Shown: positions 46,501 through 61,400 of the stretch, in pieces | Position numbering within the stretch: the first letter of the stretch is position 1 | Layout of the letters: each line of letters starts with the position of its first letter | Source: Spirometra erinaceieuropaei | Lineage: Eukaryota; Platyhelminthes; Cestoda; Diphyllobothriidea; Diphyllobothriidae | Direction of reading: 5' to 3' | Assembly: GCA_902702965.1 (NCBI GenBank) | Contig: CACRXP010000712.1 | Location: forward strand, 261,902 to 325,901 | Length of the DNA: 64,000 nucleotides | Program-made: the position numbers and the translations under genes | Notes under the pieces: generated by a model | Told to the model about the DNA's origin: nothing | Seen by the model: the letters and a program-made list of their open reading frames with translations, nothing else | The model's database searches: none

Positions 46501-49500
46501 AGTTCGGCATTTCTCACATTTCAAACCAGTAAAGTGGCGGCCGTACAGAGTGGTTTTACACCTTATTTGCACAAATAAGGGAGACAGGGCTGTGATAACA
46601 ACAGGTAATTCCTAGTAGGACGCAATTTAGAACACTACAAGGGGGATATAACAGTGTACGAAGACCAGTGAAATATGAACGTGATATACCACTAACGGAA
46701 CTTCAGTAGGCTGAGTGTACCACTTATGTGAGGGAAGAAATATGGCGTGAGAGAGTGCGCCAGAGTTGGATCGCTGAGTGAAGAAAAGCGATGTTTCGAT
46801 GCGAGAAACGATGAAAGCCAAGTCGAAAAGCAATTTCTACGTATACGTTTGGATGCGACAGATTCAAAAAAATTCGAATTGCAGAACGCAGCTCCGTACT
46901 CTCGCAAGCGTGCCCGTGTCTCTGAAATGTTATCAAAATTACATTATTCAGTTTGGGGCATCTAGGGCGGAGAATCATCGGCCGCCAGTCCCCCTTCTGA
47001 TAGGGAATCGTTCTGCTTATTGCAAAATTTAGAGTCTAGATTAATTTTGCCATTGGCGTCGAGACTCGTCCAGTGGTTAAGTAAAAGATCGAATCGGCGG
47101 TAAAGGGACTTAGACTTTCGTGATTAGAAGGGCAAAATCAGGTGCAAAATCGGTTTTCCGCCATTTCATTCGTGCCAAATCACTCCCCTAATGCATGATC
47201 GGTAGCCAGAACTGCATGACAGATCTCTGGAATGGTAGGTGTGTTAGTCTGAGCTTTCGGTCTCGTACAGGGGGCCATCGCCAGAGACTGAGAGAATTCG
47301 GCATCAAATGAACAGTATTCCCAAAATCATGTCTGCTGACATAATACTCGTTAAGGCGAAAAAGAATTCCATCGGGGAGGGGAGAAGGTGACACTTACTT
47401 GACCCTTTTCGTTGACCTTCATGTTGAGGCTGCGTAGTTGACGTTGTCGCACTTCCTTGGCAAGGCGCCGGTTGCGCTGAACGGTCTGTTGGCGCAAATC
47501 CTTGATTTCCTGAATCACGCTGGCGACCGAGAGGGGACGCGTTTCCAACCCCTCGGGGGCTGGCGTAGCAGGAGTCTGAGTGGCGGCGGCGGTGGCAACG
47601 GTGCCGACCCATTCGTCCAGAAGGTCCTCTGCCAACAGGCCCACCTGCCCTACCGACTTACTGGTCTCCAGTTTGTGCAGGAAGGCCAGGAGTTGGCGCG
47701 TGTTGCGTGACTGTGGTGCGGAGGGGAAGGGTGGGGGCGTGGGGTCGCCCGGCTGACAGGACCATACGCAACCGCGCATAAGTTTGAGCACAGGCGGAAG
47801 TGCTGCCTCGTTAAGGAAGACAGCCATAGTTGGCTCCTTGGTGCTGGAAGGGAGGGGGCGGCAAAAGTGTTTTTATTTCATTAGAAAAGGGAATGGGACG
47901 AAAACGCGTAAAATATGCATAGAACGGGGGCAGAAAGAGGACACAAGCCAGACTCAGATGTACAAGGCTAGGAAGATCGTGAGCCAGATGCGGGTTTAAC
48001 GGGCCGAGAGTAAGGAATTTCGTCTAGCGCCACAAGTCGCATTGGGATCTTCAGCAGTCAAAACTGGTTCCCAACTATCACCGGAAGACGGAGGGATCTC
48101 GGAATCAGGTGAGGGAGGGGGCACGACCCAGTTCATGAACTGGGAAAGGACAACAACTAAGTCTGTGTCTTCTAGCTTTTATAACCACAACGCGCTTACT
48201 TACTTCATTTACGCATGTATGTTTGTTAGGATTACGGCTGCGGTTAAGATTTACGAAAATAACTACATTTAGGGTTAGGGTTGGAATTAAGTCTACCTGC
48301 CGCATGCCGTCTTACCCAACCCCGCCTTCTTCAACCAATAACCCTGGATTACCTATTGTCCGGCCGTCTACGCGCTCTTGGTTCTTTCAAATTATGCGAC
48401 CTGCTACGGCACCCCGTTGGAGAAAAAAATAGGCATATAGGAGAAATGCAAGTTTCCTCAATGTCTTCCGCATCCAAACGGATCGTTCATGTACTGCATT
48501 GACTCTAGGGCGAAACTACCCGGAGTGTGATCTAGTTGATTAGAGACGTGACTGCGAGAGAAGCCAACTCCTAGCGCACACCTTGGACAGAGAGTTTGGG
48601 TTGACGAACCGCCAACTAGCGGGAATAGAAGTGGACTTCGTGCCATGCAGGGGAGAGGGCAATTCGAAAAGCAGAGAACTCGATGAATGAGTAATCATAG
48701 AACAGATGAAAGTAAGTAGTTGAGTTCAAAGTTAATAACCTCAAAACACGCGTTAGCGGCTTAAGGAGGTGACAAGTGGTAAGAGAACTTATGACAACGA
48801 CCCGAAGACAGTTCAATGAGAAAGTAGAACTGCAACAATAACACAAGTGAGAATTTTAAGTGAAGGGAAAAATGCCTTGTTTGGAAAGTAAACCATGGCG
48901 CGGCGTTAAAAGGTGCCGGTAAATGCGTGAGGGACTGATGCCCTTAAAACGTGCACATGGCAATAATCCCCCTGATGTTGCGGGATTAGTGGTTTAAATT
49001 CGAAAACAACACAACTGTCTGACAGGACCTCCAAATGCCAGGCCGCAACGGACCTAACCCTGACCCCCCTCTGAAATGTGGTGCAAGGCCAGCGTAGTAC
49101 GGGGGAATGCCTAATAATGTACCATAGTCACCTTGGTGAGGAGTGAGCTACCACAAAAGTCAGCTCGGTAAGATGTGGTTTGATAGCCCCACCTGATGGA
49201 CACAGTACTGTTGCAGTTGGGGGTAAGTGCTAGCGCAACTATTTCTCAACCATTCAAAGTACAACCGCGCATTCCCAATAGCTTTTCTTTTGCATACAAT
49301 TACTTGACCTCGTCGCCTGCGCGTCCCCCGGCCCCACCTGGTAAAACCCCTATTACCACCGCTTCCGTATTAGAGGTAACTGGGGTTTGTTTACTTCAGG
49401 TGGGGCTACCAAACCACATCCGACCAAGTCAGCTCAAACAGTCAATGCCCCCTTCGGGAGTCCATGCTCTCGCGGCTCCATTGATTGTAAGATTTCGCAA

Positions 49501-52309
49501 TGTAACACTGAAATCAATTGCACTGCCTTTTTCTCAAAACAATCAAACAGATTAGGAAGGCAGAAAGTCGAAGACCGTTGTTAAAATAAGTAACTGGGAG
49601 AAATTGCATGCATAAGGTTACTCTCGTGACAGGGAATTTAAGACGAGTGCTTAAGTTGCACCACAAATCCGTGTTCGGTTTTAACAGAAAACACGTCAAC
49701 AGTTAAAAAGCAAAGACGCCGCTAAACAGGGCTACTTCAGCCATGTGGACAAGAATTTGCCGTGCTAAAGTCGCGCCGGTGCCTTAATAAATATAAAAAC
49801 AGACGAGATATGCGGCGTAGAAAACGGCGGCGGAAGCAATAGAACGCCTTTACCGTGTTGCAGTCCGTGGTGATAGACATCAAACTGCCCATAAAACCAG
49901 ACAGAAAAACAGAGGTCCATGTTGCAGGAAAAGACGATTACAGCACTTACTCAAGAGCAGATTCCTCCGACTGATCGAGCACCGCCTCAGGTATGCTGTT
50001 CCACAAGAAGTCCACACAACTCTTGAGCAGACCCAAGTCCGTGACCAGACGACTACGCAGACGTCGACCGCTCGGCGTCTCATCGGGCACGGCCACCACG
50101 AGAGCACAGCAACAGTCCATGATGGCCGCGGCGGTGGCTGCGGCGGTGACAGACTGTCGACTGTCCGGCGGCGAAAGGAGAGAGTGCACATGCGGTCGCA
50201 TAAAGTCCACAATGGCCGCCATGGCAGCCTCATCACCAAAGGCCAGGAGGCCGGGCAGGCGGGCCACCCCGGTGCGTACCACTGGCAGATCCGGCTGCTC
50301 TGCAATGCTGGCCAGCAGGCGCGAGACAAGGCCGCTGGCAGCGGAGGCAGCACTGGCCACTGCCTGCGGGTCGGAGCTGGCCAGCTGGAGGAGGTTTGTG
50401 AGCACGCGCACCAGACGGCCGGTGACCTTCTCGTGCAGGTCGGCGTGCTCCGGTGGCAGACGCATCACACGCAGGCAGGTCAGTAGGACGCCCAGGAGGA
50501 TCGAAATGGCACTAAGGGGGACGGGCAGGGGAAACAGGAAGAAAGGTCAGGCGCGCGCGCGCGCAAGCACGATCAGATAAGAAGGGGGATAAAGAGGATT
50601 CTCGGGGAGAAGTAATCCCTCTAATGGATTGACTTTTGAGAAGTCAATTTGGTAAACACGTGTTTTCGGTAACTCTTGATCAGGCCAAAACGGTTACATA
50701 GAAGTTTAAGTTATGCGAAGTTACATGGCTTATAAGTGATTCAGAGACAACTAACATCCATCGTTCCCACGCCACTCGCATGACGAGGCGTGGTCGGCGT
50801 GTCGTGGTCATTGGGTCAAGGGGGCGAGGGAGAGGGGGGGGATATAGGCTGTGAGTACGTCGGGTACGTTGTGCACACACCCCGTCATCAGGAGGTCGGG
50901 GCGGCGTTGGCCACGGAAGACAGAGCGCCTGTGTTAGAGTCTTCTGACAGCAGAGCACTAGACTGGCTAGCCGTATAGCCACTGCCTCGGCTGTAGCTAG
51001 CACCCGTTGGCGTAGACCTCTGGAGAAGCTTGCTGGTGTCCAGTAGACAATCTGAAAGGCTTCTTTGGCATCGACTCGGTGATTCGCATCGACAAGATGT
51101 GCGAGAATAGAATTCGAGATCGATTTCTTTTCACCTCTGCCTAGCCAGGCCAGTATGTGTTCACGTATTCTCTTTTCCAGGCGCCTCGTTGTACGGCCAA
51201 TGTATCCCGCTCCATAGGAGCAGGTGAATGAGTAAATACACATCGATGTGGCCTGTAACGGCAGCCGGTCTTTACCTCCCAAGCGTAGGAGAGGAGAGTT
51301 AATGAAACATATACGTAAGTTCGCCGCGGGGAAAGCGCTAGTGATCGCTGTCCTCAGACGTCTTCTTACTAGGTCACTTGCCGCGCCCCCTTTGTACTAA
51401 ATACCTGGCAACGCGAAGTAGTTGCTCAGATCTGATTTCGCTTGACACCCAGCTCTAATGCGTGGTACCGCGATGGCGTGATCAGAACAGCGACCACATT
51501 ACGATCATTCGCTCTACTGACGGACGAAATCAAATAAGGATAGACAGCGCACTCTTCTGACGTCAGTAAAATAGCGCGCGAAACCGAGTTTAATTATAAG
51601 AGGAACCAGCAGTACTGGGATGGGCGTGGATGGCGACCTAAGACCAAACCAGTCACTACGCACATGACCAGCTCAAGTCATCTTAACCGAGACTTCCCAA
51701 ATGCGATGTTGTTCAAGTCTTCCCAACTCAAATCCGATTCAAGCACACGCCTACAATGCGCCCCCGGGTAGCCGACAGAACGGGACTTTGCAGTTCAGGG
51801 ATAAGAGATCACAGAATTTCCACTACAGCTCCGTCAAGGCAACTGACTTGAATTCAAATCTCAGAGTAAGTCAGTTGAAAATAGCGGAAAAGGTAGTAAA
51901 ACCTACAACGGAAGGGTGTCTCAATGATACTGAAAACAAGTTTTTTTCAAAAAGTAATGCAGGATATGCAAAGAGAAGGTAAACACAGTACTATTCGTCA
52001 GAAATCCCAGCGCATGTGTCCATTCAATTCCAGGGACAAAAGGGACGTCGGGTAGAATTAGTCGCGGCCTTGTGATAGACGGTAGATCAATGAAACTGGT
52101 AGAAGGGGGCGCCGAGAGTGTAGCCCCGGCTGGAACAGCCACCACTTTCAACGCTCTTCTGCCTTAACCCAGGTTCGAGGCAATAAAACGTCGAACTAAC
52201 AGGAGATTGACTTGGCTTATTCGTTGTTGTGTGGGCCGTGGGCTGAGGGGTTGGTTGCGGTGATGATGATGACGATGATAATGATGATGACGACGACGAC
52301 GACGACGAC

Positions 52310-52404
<95 letters not shown>

Positions 52405-55400
52405 CAGACACCGGTAACTTGAACATGAATTAAGTTTCTAGTGGGACAGACTTTCGAGATATCTACCTCACCCTCACTTCTCTCACTCACCCCCGGCCCG
52501 ATGGCAAGACCGAGTTAGGACAATTGGAGGCGAGCCCAGGCGCAGTGCTCGACAAGGTTAAATATACACGACTTGGTCCACTAACAGTGTAGACGGTTTT
52601 CGCGCCACAAATTTAAAGGACGTTAGACAGTAATGCACAGAGGAGGACATAAAAAGGTTTGCAAGTTGACTACGTTTGAGGCAGGAATGCGCATGAGGAC
52701 TTACTTCAGTTCGGGATCGAGCAGACGTTTTTGACACTCTGGTATTTTGAGACAGTACTCAAGGATATGCATGCTGACTACCAACAGCTCACGACCCTTG
52801 AGGGCGTCTCGCACGGTAGCCAGACGACTGAGAATGCCCTTCAGTCCGAAGGGGTGCTCAGCTAGGATGGCCAAGTGGGAGTACTGTTCAACGGGCACAG
52901 GTGGGGTGGTAAGTTGTTCCACGTAGGGCAGATTGTCCTCCTCGAGACCAGGTATACGATAGATCAGCTCCATCATGCTGCTGGCCTACAAACAAGACAT
53001 AACAGGGAACCCGTGGTCGAATATCTGGGAAAGGGAACAACTGCCACAAAATGTCAAGGTAAACAAAAACAAGTTACAAAGTAGATATATGAGAAAGACG
53101 TATAGACCACAGGGACAGGTGTATTAACCGTCTGAGGTTTCGAACGGCCAGGCCTAGAAGACACTGCGAAGAAAGATGTGCTGCACAAAGAGCACGGAGG
53201 ACCTAAGTGGATCAACAACTTGGCCGGTTGGGTTCCTGACTGCTTTTTTCGCTACTGCTCCTGCTCGCAGATCACGCAGTACAATTTGACCCACGGTCGC
53301 CTGCCGGAACCTAATCAGACGCCCATAAAGTCCGCTTCGATTATACCGACGTGACGACGTCAGGGAAACCGGAGGAGAATTCCGGACTCGCCTGCATGAA
53401 CATGAGCTGGCAAAAAGGTAAAATGGTCATCGGTAGAAGCGAACAGGCGAATTCCAAGAAGCAGTTCAGAAGACGAAGATGCGATCACTGGAACAAGAAA
53501 TTTATTGGCCCGGCGTTTTGGATTCTCACTCGAACCCATCACCAGAGACAGTCGCAGATTAGTGCAACGGTGGCACAAGGAGTGCAGTATTTATAGTACG
53601 TAACTGTCGTGGGACCATATGCGTACTATAATTAACAACCCTCGCAATCACCGCCGGGGGTCGTAATGGATGCGATGATGGCTTGTCAGTTCGCATCCGA
53701 GTCATCCGATTTCGTCATCCGTGTTAAATGCTGGCGCGACAATTGTTCGGCATTTGGTCCGCTGTCACTGGGATTATTGCTCGTCCGCGCCCTCTACACG
53801 TGACTGATTACCCTGCCCTGGGAAATCTCAGCACAGAATATGGTAACTGCTGCCACGGCAGGAGACGTCAGGAGTCGTTTACCTGATCTAATGCAGATGC
53901 GGACAAAGCAACTACGGCGGAGAAACTAGATTACTCTGGACGCGAACGATCGAGCACGCAGCAGCAGTGAGAGGGGGAGACGCTAACTCTCAAATGGCGG
54001 CTCATTCGGTGTGACGCAGTCATATTTTAAAGTTTAAAGAGGCCAAAATCCTCGCAAGGGGTAACAACCACGTGAGCCGCGAGCTGCTCAAGTCATGATT
54101 TTCAGGCTCGCAATCCATCAACAAGCGCAATGACATCCCTATACCGTATTCTGTGTTGAGATTTTCCCTGGGCAGGGGAGGGCACGGGCGAGCAATAATC
54201 CTAGTGACATTGAGCCAATTTGCCGAGCAATCGTCAAGTCAGCATCCAACACGGATGACGAAATCGAGGCCATTAACGACTCGGACGCGAACTGACAAGC
54301 CATCGTCGCATCCATTACGACCCCCGACGGTGGTTGCGAGAGCTGTTAATTATAGTATGCATATGGTTCCACGGCAGCTACGTCCTATGAATACTGCACT
54401 CCTTGTGCCGCCGTTACCCTTATCTGCAACTGTCTCTGACGATGGATTCGAGTGAGAATCCGAAATGCCGGGTCAATAAACTTCTTGTTCCAGTGATCGC
54501 GTCTTCGTCTCCTAAGATGGTCATCGCTATAACGTCCGTGGGGCAGGCCTCACATGCCGAAATAGTTCGGAGACCGAGTGAGTCATAGAAGCGGTGCATC
54601 TCGCGTAAATTCGATCTAACCAATCGCCGCACTGATTGCCCGCCGGTTTGGACGATTTTGCTCTGAGAAGGCGATGGAGACAGCGGGGGATGGCTGCTGT
54701 TGGTCGGACCCCCCAGAGCAGCGCTGAAGTTGATTACAGATGACTCGACGGTGAGAAAGACAAGTCATAAGGCTGACTCATCACTCTGAAGGTCCAAATG
54801 CTCTTGATCAAGTCAGCACCACCATAACCGAGCTAATAACCTGGCTACGATAAGAAACTGACGGATCAGAAATGGGGGCAAGAATTAAGCATATGCGTGG
54901 GGTAAGAAAATGTCAACTAGTGTTTAACAAATTAACCGGTGTTTTAACACTCCTGATTTACTGGCAGATGTATGCATTCCATCTACCATTATTTCGAGCA
55001 TTTTTTACTATCTGACTGTTCTCCGCGCCGAACTTTTTTTAGATTAAGATTTCCTGTTATCAAAGAATTACGTGTGGAGTTGGCATAACAATGAACCGAT
55101 GTAGACATTTCAGCAGTACTGGCTCCTCGGGGCGATACAGGTCAGCGGATGTCATCCTAACAAAAAAGGCCGGACAGAAAACTCTCCAGAATACAACTTT
55201 TTTGAAAAATATAGTAGTCAGTTCTCCATAGTCTTTCCTTACCCCGTGCATATACTTAATCCTAACCGAAATAGGGCCGACCAACTCCGAAGACCAGTTG
55301 ACGTTTGAAACATCAGGGGATAATTAAACATCACAATCGTAGAGCTCAGGACCAAACAACCACACCGGGCTTAAGAAGGCCATACGGAGACAGCCCGACG

Positions 55401-58400
55401 GCGAGAAGAACAAGAACCGCCAGACCGACCACCACTCGACACTGGTTCAGTCACCTCCCCCCGACGGAGTGATGACTCACAACGCACGCAGACAAAAGGC
55501 CCGTCAGCCATCCCCCGAGAGGCCGAGGCAGCGAGAGAAGAGAAAAATCGATCAGCACGAGGCCGACCAACGTGACACACCACTTGGGATTTCTGGTCGA
55601 CTAAGTGCATTTTACGCTTTGACGATAGAGAGCTGACCAAGCTCTTCGAAACGTCAGCATCTAAATAAACCTGTTCCGGTGAGCCCATCTTCTTCTTCAA
55701 TTTAACACTTGGTGAGGATTGGCAAAAGACAAAAAATTGAGGTTTAAAACACCCTCTAAATCGTGTTGCCCTGATAAGGCTTATTCCAAAAAAAACGTGA
55801 GAAGAGGGAAAGAGACTATCACAGGGCTCATACGTTGCTGGGATTGGCCAGCCAGATTTGTGTGTAGACATCCTGTAGCCGGAGTTCGGGCATAAGAATC
55901 TGGTTCTCGCAGACGATTTCCAGCCGCATGTCTGTCGTGAGGTTGTTTTCGGTGCAGATGTAGTTGATGACGTCGAGAATGCGGGGTCCGAATCCACGGG
56001 TGTCAGAGCTAAAGGGTAAAAGTTAAGTTAAGTTGGTGGAGGTCACGATCTCGTCAAAACACAAAAGCAAGACAGTTTTGCTAACTAGTAACTTTGGGGC
56101 AAATCTCTAGACCTTGCACAGTCCGTTCGATCACACAGCGTAGAAAGCCAACACTGGGTTCTGTGGGCACAATACCTAGATTTCCCAGAGCTCAAACATT
56201 TGACCGGCTGGTCGCCGGAAGACAGAAAACAACTCGGCTGTTGAGCTTTAAGAACTCAAAAGAAATCAATATGCGGAACCAAAAGGGGCGTAGTTGGCGT
56301 TCGACTGAACTCGATGATGGCACACAGTGGAGTCACATTTAGAACAGCCACGAAGTAGAGCGAACACAAAAGTGCAAGCGAATTTGCAGAGACGACTGTG
56401 AGCTCAACAGGACCGCCAGATAAAAAGAGCCCAGGCCTGAGACCTAGTAGCACCTGTAAATGAAACTCCGACAGGACAACGACGGACCCCAGTCGGCGAG
56501 CATGCTTCGCAATATCCCGGATAGTGGGGAGTCGACTAAACCAATACGGGCGGTAGAAGCTAAAAAAGAAGTACACATCGTCCGTTTCTGTGGGGGGATC
56601 ATACGAAACCGGCAAAGGTGGGCGAGATGTGTGTTTGGGATCCGAACCTAAATCTTTACAAGAGGAAATGGGAGCTTTACAACGTCATATGCGACTGAAT
56701 AACGTTCCAGGCGGATTTGAGAACTGATTTATGACAGACGCCCCCCCCCTCTCCCCCCAGGACGATCAGTTGGTGTCGGGAACCTGCAAAAACTTCGTTC
56801 GTTATCTAAAACCGCAAAAATGTCAGATTCCGCGGTTGACTGAAGACCTTTCTGCCCAGGGAAAGGGGCACAAGTCAAAAATTGTTCCACAGATGCTCAG
56901 AAATGGATTCGGTCACCGAAATCAGACCACACCAGTCAGGACAAAAACAGCGACAAATTGAAGATGCAATTCTTATAACACGTTACTGCTGTGTCGTTAC
57001 GAGCCTATTTATTGGTAGGCCAACGAGTCGAAGCAGTGATCACCCGTCTGGGAATCGGATCGCAATAATCAAGTCATCGAAAACTTGCAAATCAATAGGC
57101 ATGAGGCATGTGGGTTTAGATCCCCTGTTTACGTCTGACAATGGAGTCTGGGTGGGAATACGAAACGTCAGTCCAAAAAGGCTGCCGCAGTTCTGGCAAC
57201 TGAATTCCCTCCCAGGAATCGTCACTTGGCCAGCATCGACAGGCCTGACGAGTACAGACCCCATGACGGAGAAAGACAACAACACGCTCTCACCTTACTA
57301 CTTCCCGTATTCGTCGGACAAAGAGGTAGTCCTCCTGATTTCCCCACACCGACAGACTGACTGGGAAGGGTGGCAGATCGGTGGAGATGGGACAGACGGG
57401 TGCACACATGCGGTCGAGCAGGAAGGCGGCGGAGGCCAAATCGTCATCCGGATATTGCGCCAAAAAGTCCAAGGCAGCCTGGAACCAGGTTCGGGGTGGG
57501 GGAGGGACGGACGGCAACATAGAGAATGAGTGTCGGAGAGGGGGGGGGGAAGGAAGAGAGCGATCACTCAAAATGCACAGGAGAAGTCAGAAGAAGGGAA
57601 TTAACAGTGTTCGCCAGGCCTACCCAGAGGAACTCCCGTATGCGAGGACCCGTGACACCCGCCAGTTGGTCTAGCATAGCCTTGTACAGTTTTTCAGCCT
57701 TCGTCGTGGAGGCAGTGAGTTGAAAGACAAGCGGCCGCAGCTGGAGACAAATGTGTAGCAGGTAACGAACTAGTTGATTCTGGTAGGCGTGACCCAACTC
57801 CTTCTACAACGGGAATACAAAGGCAAATTGGGAGCAGCTGCCAAGGGCATAGAATCATCGGAAGCGGCCTAAAAATACATGGAAAAGTAGAAAAGCAAAT
57901 ATTTCGGGCACAACAAGTGAGTAAAACAGGTGGCTTTTAAAGCGAAAGGAGTCTGATTAGAAAGAGAGTATGTAGTACCATGGGTTGCAGGAGGCGTAAA
58001 AGATCGGCCAGGAGGAGAAGTGTGTAGCCGGGATTGGAGCCGTCCAGAGCGCCGGTTCCACTGCCGCGACTCAAATGACTCGGCAGACACTCATTCCAGG
58101 GCGTGACTGCAGTAAGGCAGTCATCGGTAAGGAGCTGTGATTGGCTAGGCTGTCCAACGGACTTGCCCTCAAGAATAGCCATCTGCAGCAGGGTGCGTTT
58201 CAACAGGGGGTCCAAGTGATCTGAGGAGAAGATTAAAGAAAAACGAGAGTCGAATGCGAGCGGAATGAACTAAAAAAACAGGTCTTCGAACAATCGGGAT
58301 TTTGGAATAGCCTCAACTAATAGTCATTATAGTTCGATCGGCGTAGGTAATAAGGTCAACTGTTGGCCCTCTGCAGATTAACTCAGAATTCTGAGGCGTC

Positions 58401-61400
58401 TGCCCTGTCCACTACTTCCATGTGTACCGTATTTCAATGCCAAGACGAAACGATGACGGCCAGGAAGTTCCAAATCGCGTTTCCTTATTTATACCGATGA
58501 AAGTCAGCGCTGGATTGACCTGTTTCTCCCCCGCCCGGTGACCTGTCCATGCATGACGGTCAACCGGCTATGAGTGGTGTGAACCTCCACCTAACACATG
58601 GACTCGGATCCAATAGGAGCGGGATGCCCCAAAAAGGCCCTACTAAGGAGAGGCTCCTGGTGGCTGACCCCTCCACCAAATGAGGGTTGATTTGAACCGC
58701 AAACTGGTCAACTTCCGGGTTATGCCATTCAGAGCGCGATGACAGTTCAAAGCGCGGCAAATTTATTTATGGTGAGGAATTGGTACCTCAGCGCTTTTCT
58801 TAGTTGAACTTCCATCTCAAACTCAGAATCACAGAAAAAGAGGTTCGGAAAAAAGTAAGAGAGTCTCTTACAAAGCTGGCGGATATAAGGAAAAAAGACA
58901 AGGAACGCTGTCAATATCCGGGTCTCAAGTCGGCCATGTGGGACACTTTCACACGCAACGAGGCATAACAGGCATTAGCGTGGACATCACATAGGGAAAC
59001 ATGGTAGACAGTGGTCAACCTATTCACACCCAAGTACGTTATGAACGCACATTGCAGTTGAAGACTGTTCCCGCAGGACATCGCCACCTCCATCCTCACA
59101 TACCCAACTCTACCTAGCGGACTAATCCTGTCGCAGCTGTTAAAAGTGCTCGAATCTATGGGACCTTGGGCCAAAGAATACGAACCAACAACTACCAGAC
59201 CACAGCGACTCCCGTTCCCTATTCGTCGTCTGAAGTTCAGACGCGAGAGCTAATGAATAGCGCGGCGGCAGACGCGTTACCCGGATCAACGGAGGCCACT
59301 TGCAAGTACCTCTTACATTGGTCCGCCGCCTGTGTGTAAGTCACGCCCTAGAAACAGTTATGACAACGTGCCACCGCTGCCACACGAGATCTGCTCAACA
59401 GGCGGTGAATTGGACATTATCTTCTGCCTCGCCCATCTTACTCCGATGCTAAGACAATGCCGCAATGGCTGGCAAAGCCTGCAACGCACAGCATGATCCT
59501 CCATACATGTCCCAGATTACAATAAGGGTGACTGGAGTCTCACACGGTGGGAATGTCCCACATGAAGAAGGGATCATTGCAACCTGACTCTCAGTCCTAA
59601 GTTATCCTATCAGTTGGCAGCCTTTCACGCTACGACTCTTAGCGAGTCGTGATAGATTTAAACTCGCCAGATATATGATAATAAGGAATTCGCAGAGGTG
59701 TTATTTAGATGGACTCCACAGTCCTTATCTATCTATATACACGCAGAATAGTATTACCGACAAAGGCAAGTTCTGGCTTATTAGCCGTCGTCAGCCAGCC
59801 ATACCCAAGCCCGAAGTGTGGAACACCCGAGCCTCGAACTCGCGACCTGTTGGTTTAGAAGTCCAGCTTCTACCCACCGGGCCACGAGCCCGTTGCCCTG
59901 TCGGTTTTCGATCGGGAATATACAATGGCAGGGGGCGCTCACCGAACGGAACGAGTGAGTTCCGTATGAACGATCGGTGAGCGCCCCCTACCATTGTATA
60001 TATACATATATAGACATCTCCCATTAAAAACTACCCTGTCAAAGTATGTTGGACAAATGGTGGTGAGATTGGGACCAACCTAAAGAGACGCAGACGGTCG
60101 GATGAATGTGTGCTAGATGTCCAGCACGCCTACAACAATACAATTAACTGGATGACAGAGTGTACAAAAAACATACGCAAGAATTTGGCCTTGGCCAAAA
60201 GGAAGGGTCGAATGGTCAGCGCGGTATGCAAGTCTGTGGGCAGGATGGATCGGTGCTCAGCCGCTGTGGCATTCGTCCGGTTGGTCGAACCAGCAGGTCC
60301 GGTGGCCGAAGTCGTTGTCGTAGCCAACCGAGAGCCGCCGCCGCCACCGGCACCAGTTCGACGCATCCGTTGTCGTTGGCCGGGCTGCGCTGCCGCCGAG
60401 CCCGCATGCAGGCGACTCTCCGAGGCTCTGGTTGTCTGCTGCTGTTGGATGACAGAAGCCTCCTCCGGAGTGACTGCCAGGTCCCAAAGAGTCCGAACCA
60501 GCAGATCACCACCAGAGCAGACGGAGGATGACGAAGTGGAGGCAGGAAGACCACGCGAAGAGACCGGCGCAGGTGTCGCAGGGACACCTGCACCGCGCGC
60601 TGGAACTAATTCATCAAGCCGCGGCAGGCAGGCCGAGAGATAGCAAATGACGGCCTGACGGTGACGCTGGGCAGCGGCGGCGGCGCAAGCGGCTGTATGC
60701 TTGAAAGGCTTCCGCATCGTTGCGGGCGGGACAGCGGTGTCAGTATGTGCGGTGGCGATAGGCTGCGGCACACTGGCGAGACTCTTGAGGAGGTTCAGAC
60801 AGGCGCGCTGACTGCGAGCCAGGTTATCAGGCGAGAAGAGAATAGGCGTCATCCAGAAGAGGTTCAGTGTCTCGGGAGGGCCACTTGCCTCGCATCGGGT
60901 TTGAGGCATCGAGGCCAACGCTGCGAGAAATAAGGTGGGTAGCGCAAGACAAATGAATTAGTAGAACAACAGCGGAAAACGTTTCGAGACACCTTAGAAA
61001 GCACAAAATTCAGCCGATGATCGGATAGGCTAACGGCCAAAGCCGACGTAGCTCTTGGTTCCGAAACCGGCATTTTTCACAAACATCCTTAATACAGCCA
61101 AGGCTATCCTACAGGAGAAACTGGAACGACAAACTTCACTTCGCTTACTCACATGCGACGAAACACGACCTTTGTTAGCCCAATTGGGCAAGAGTTTGGT
61201 CAAAGAAACAGTAAACACTGGTGGCAGTGTTAACTCATTTTGACCCAATTGTGAAAAGTTCGGCACCTCGGTGGTGTTCGAAATCACAATAGCAAGAAGA
61301 AGGCTTCAGTACAGCCAACGCCCTAGTCACCTGAGCTACCAGGAACTGACCGGGAGCTGTGAGTCTAATCATATTTGAGTCAAGTTACCCGCCCAACCTA

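Noticed and set aside
52164..52490. ORFs rich in His, Met or Ile
   Set aside because: Translations of a GAT/GAC microsatellite in different frames.
55371..55997. 208-residue minus-strand ORF
   Set aside because: Wrong frame: the true UBR4 exon at 55834-56008 reads DTRGFGPRILD in another frame; the rest is intron.
60110..60643. 177-residue plus-strand ORF
   Set aside because: Antisense of a GC-rich UBR4 exon that has consistent splice phase on the minus strand.
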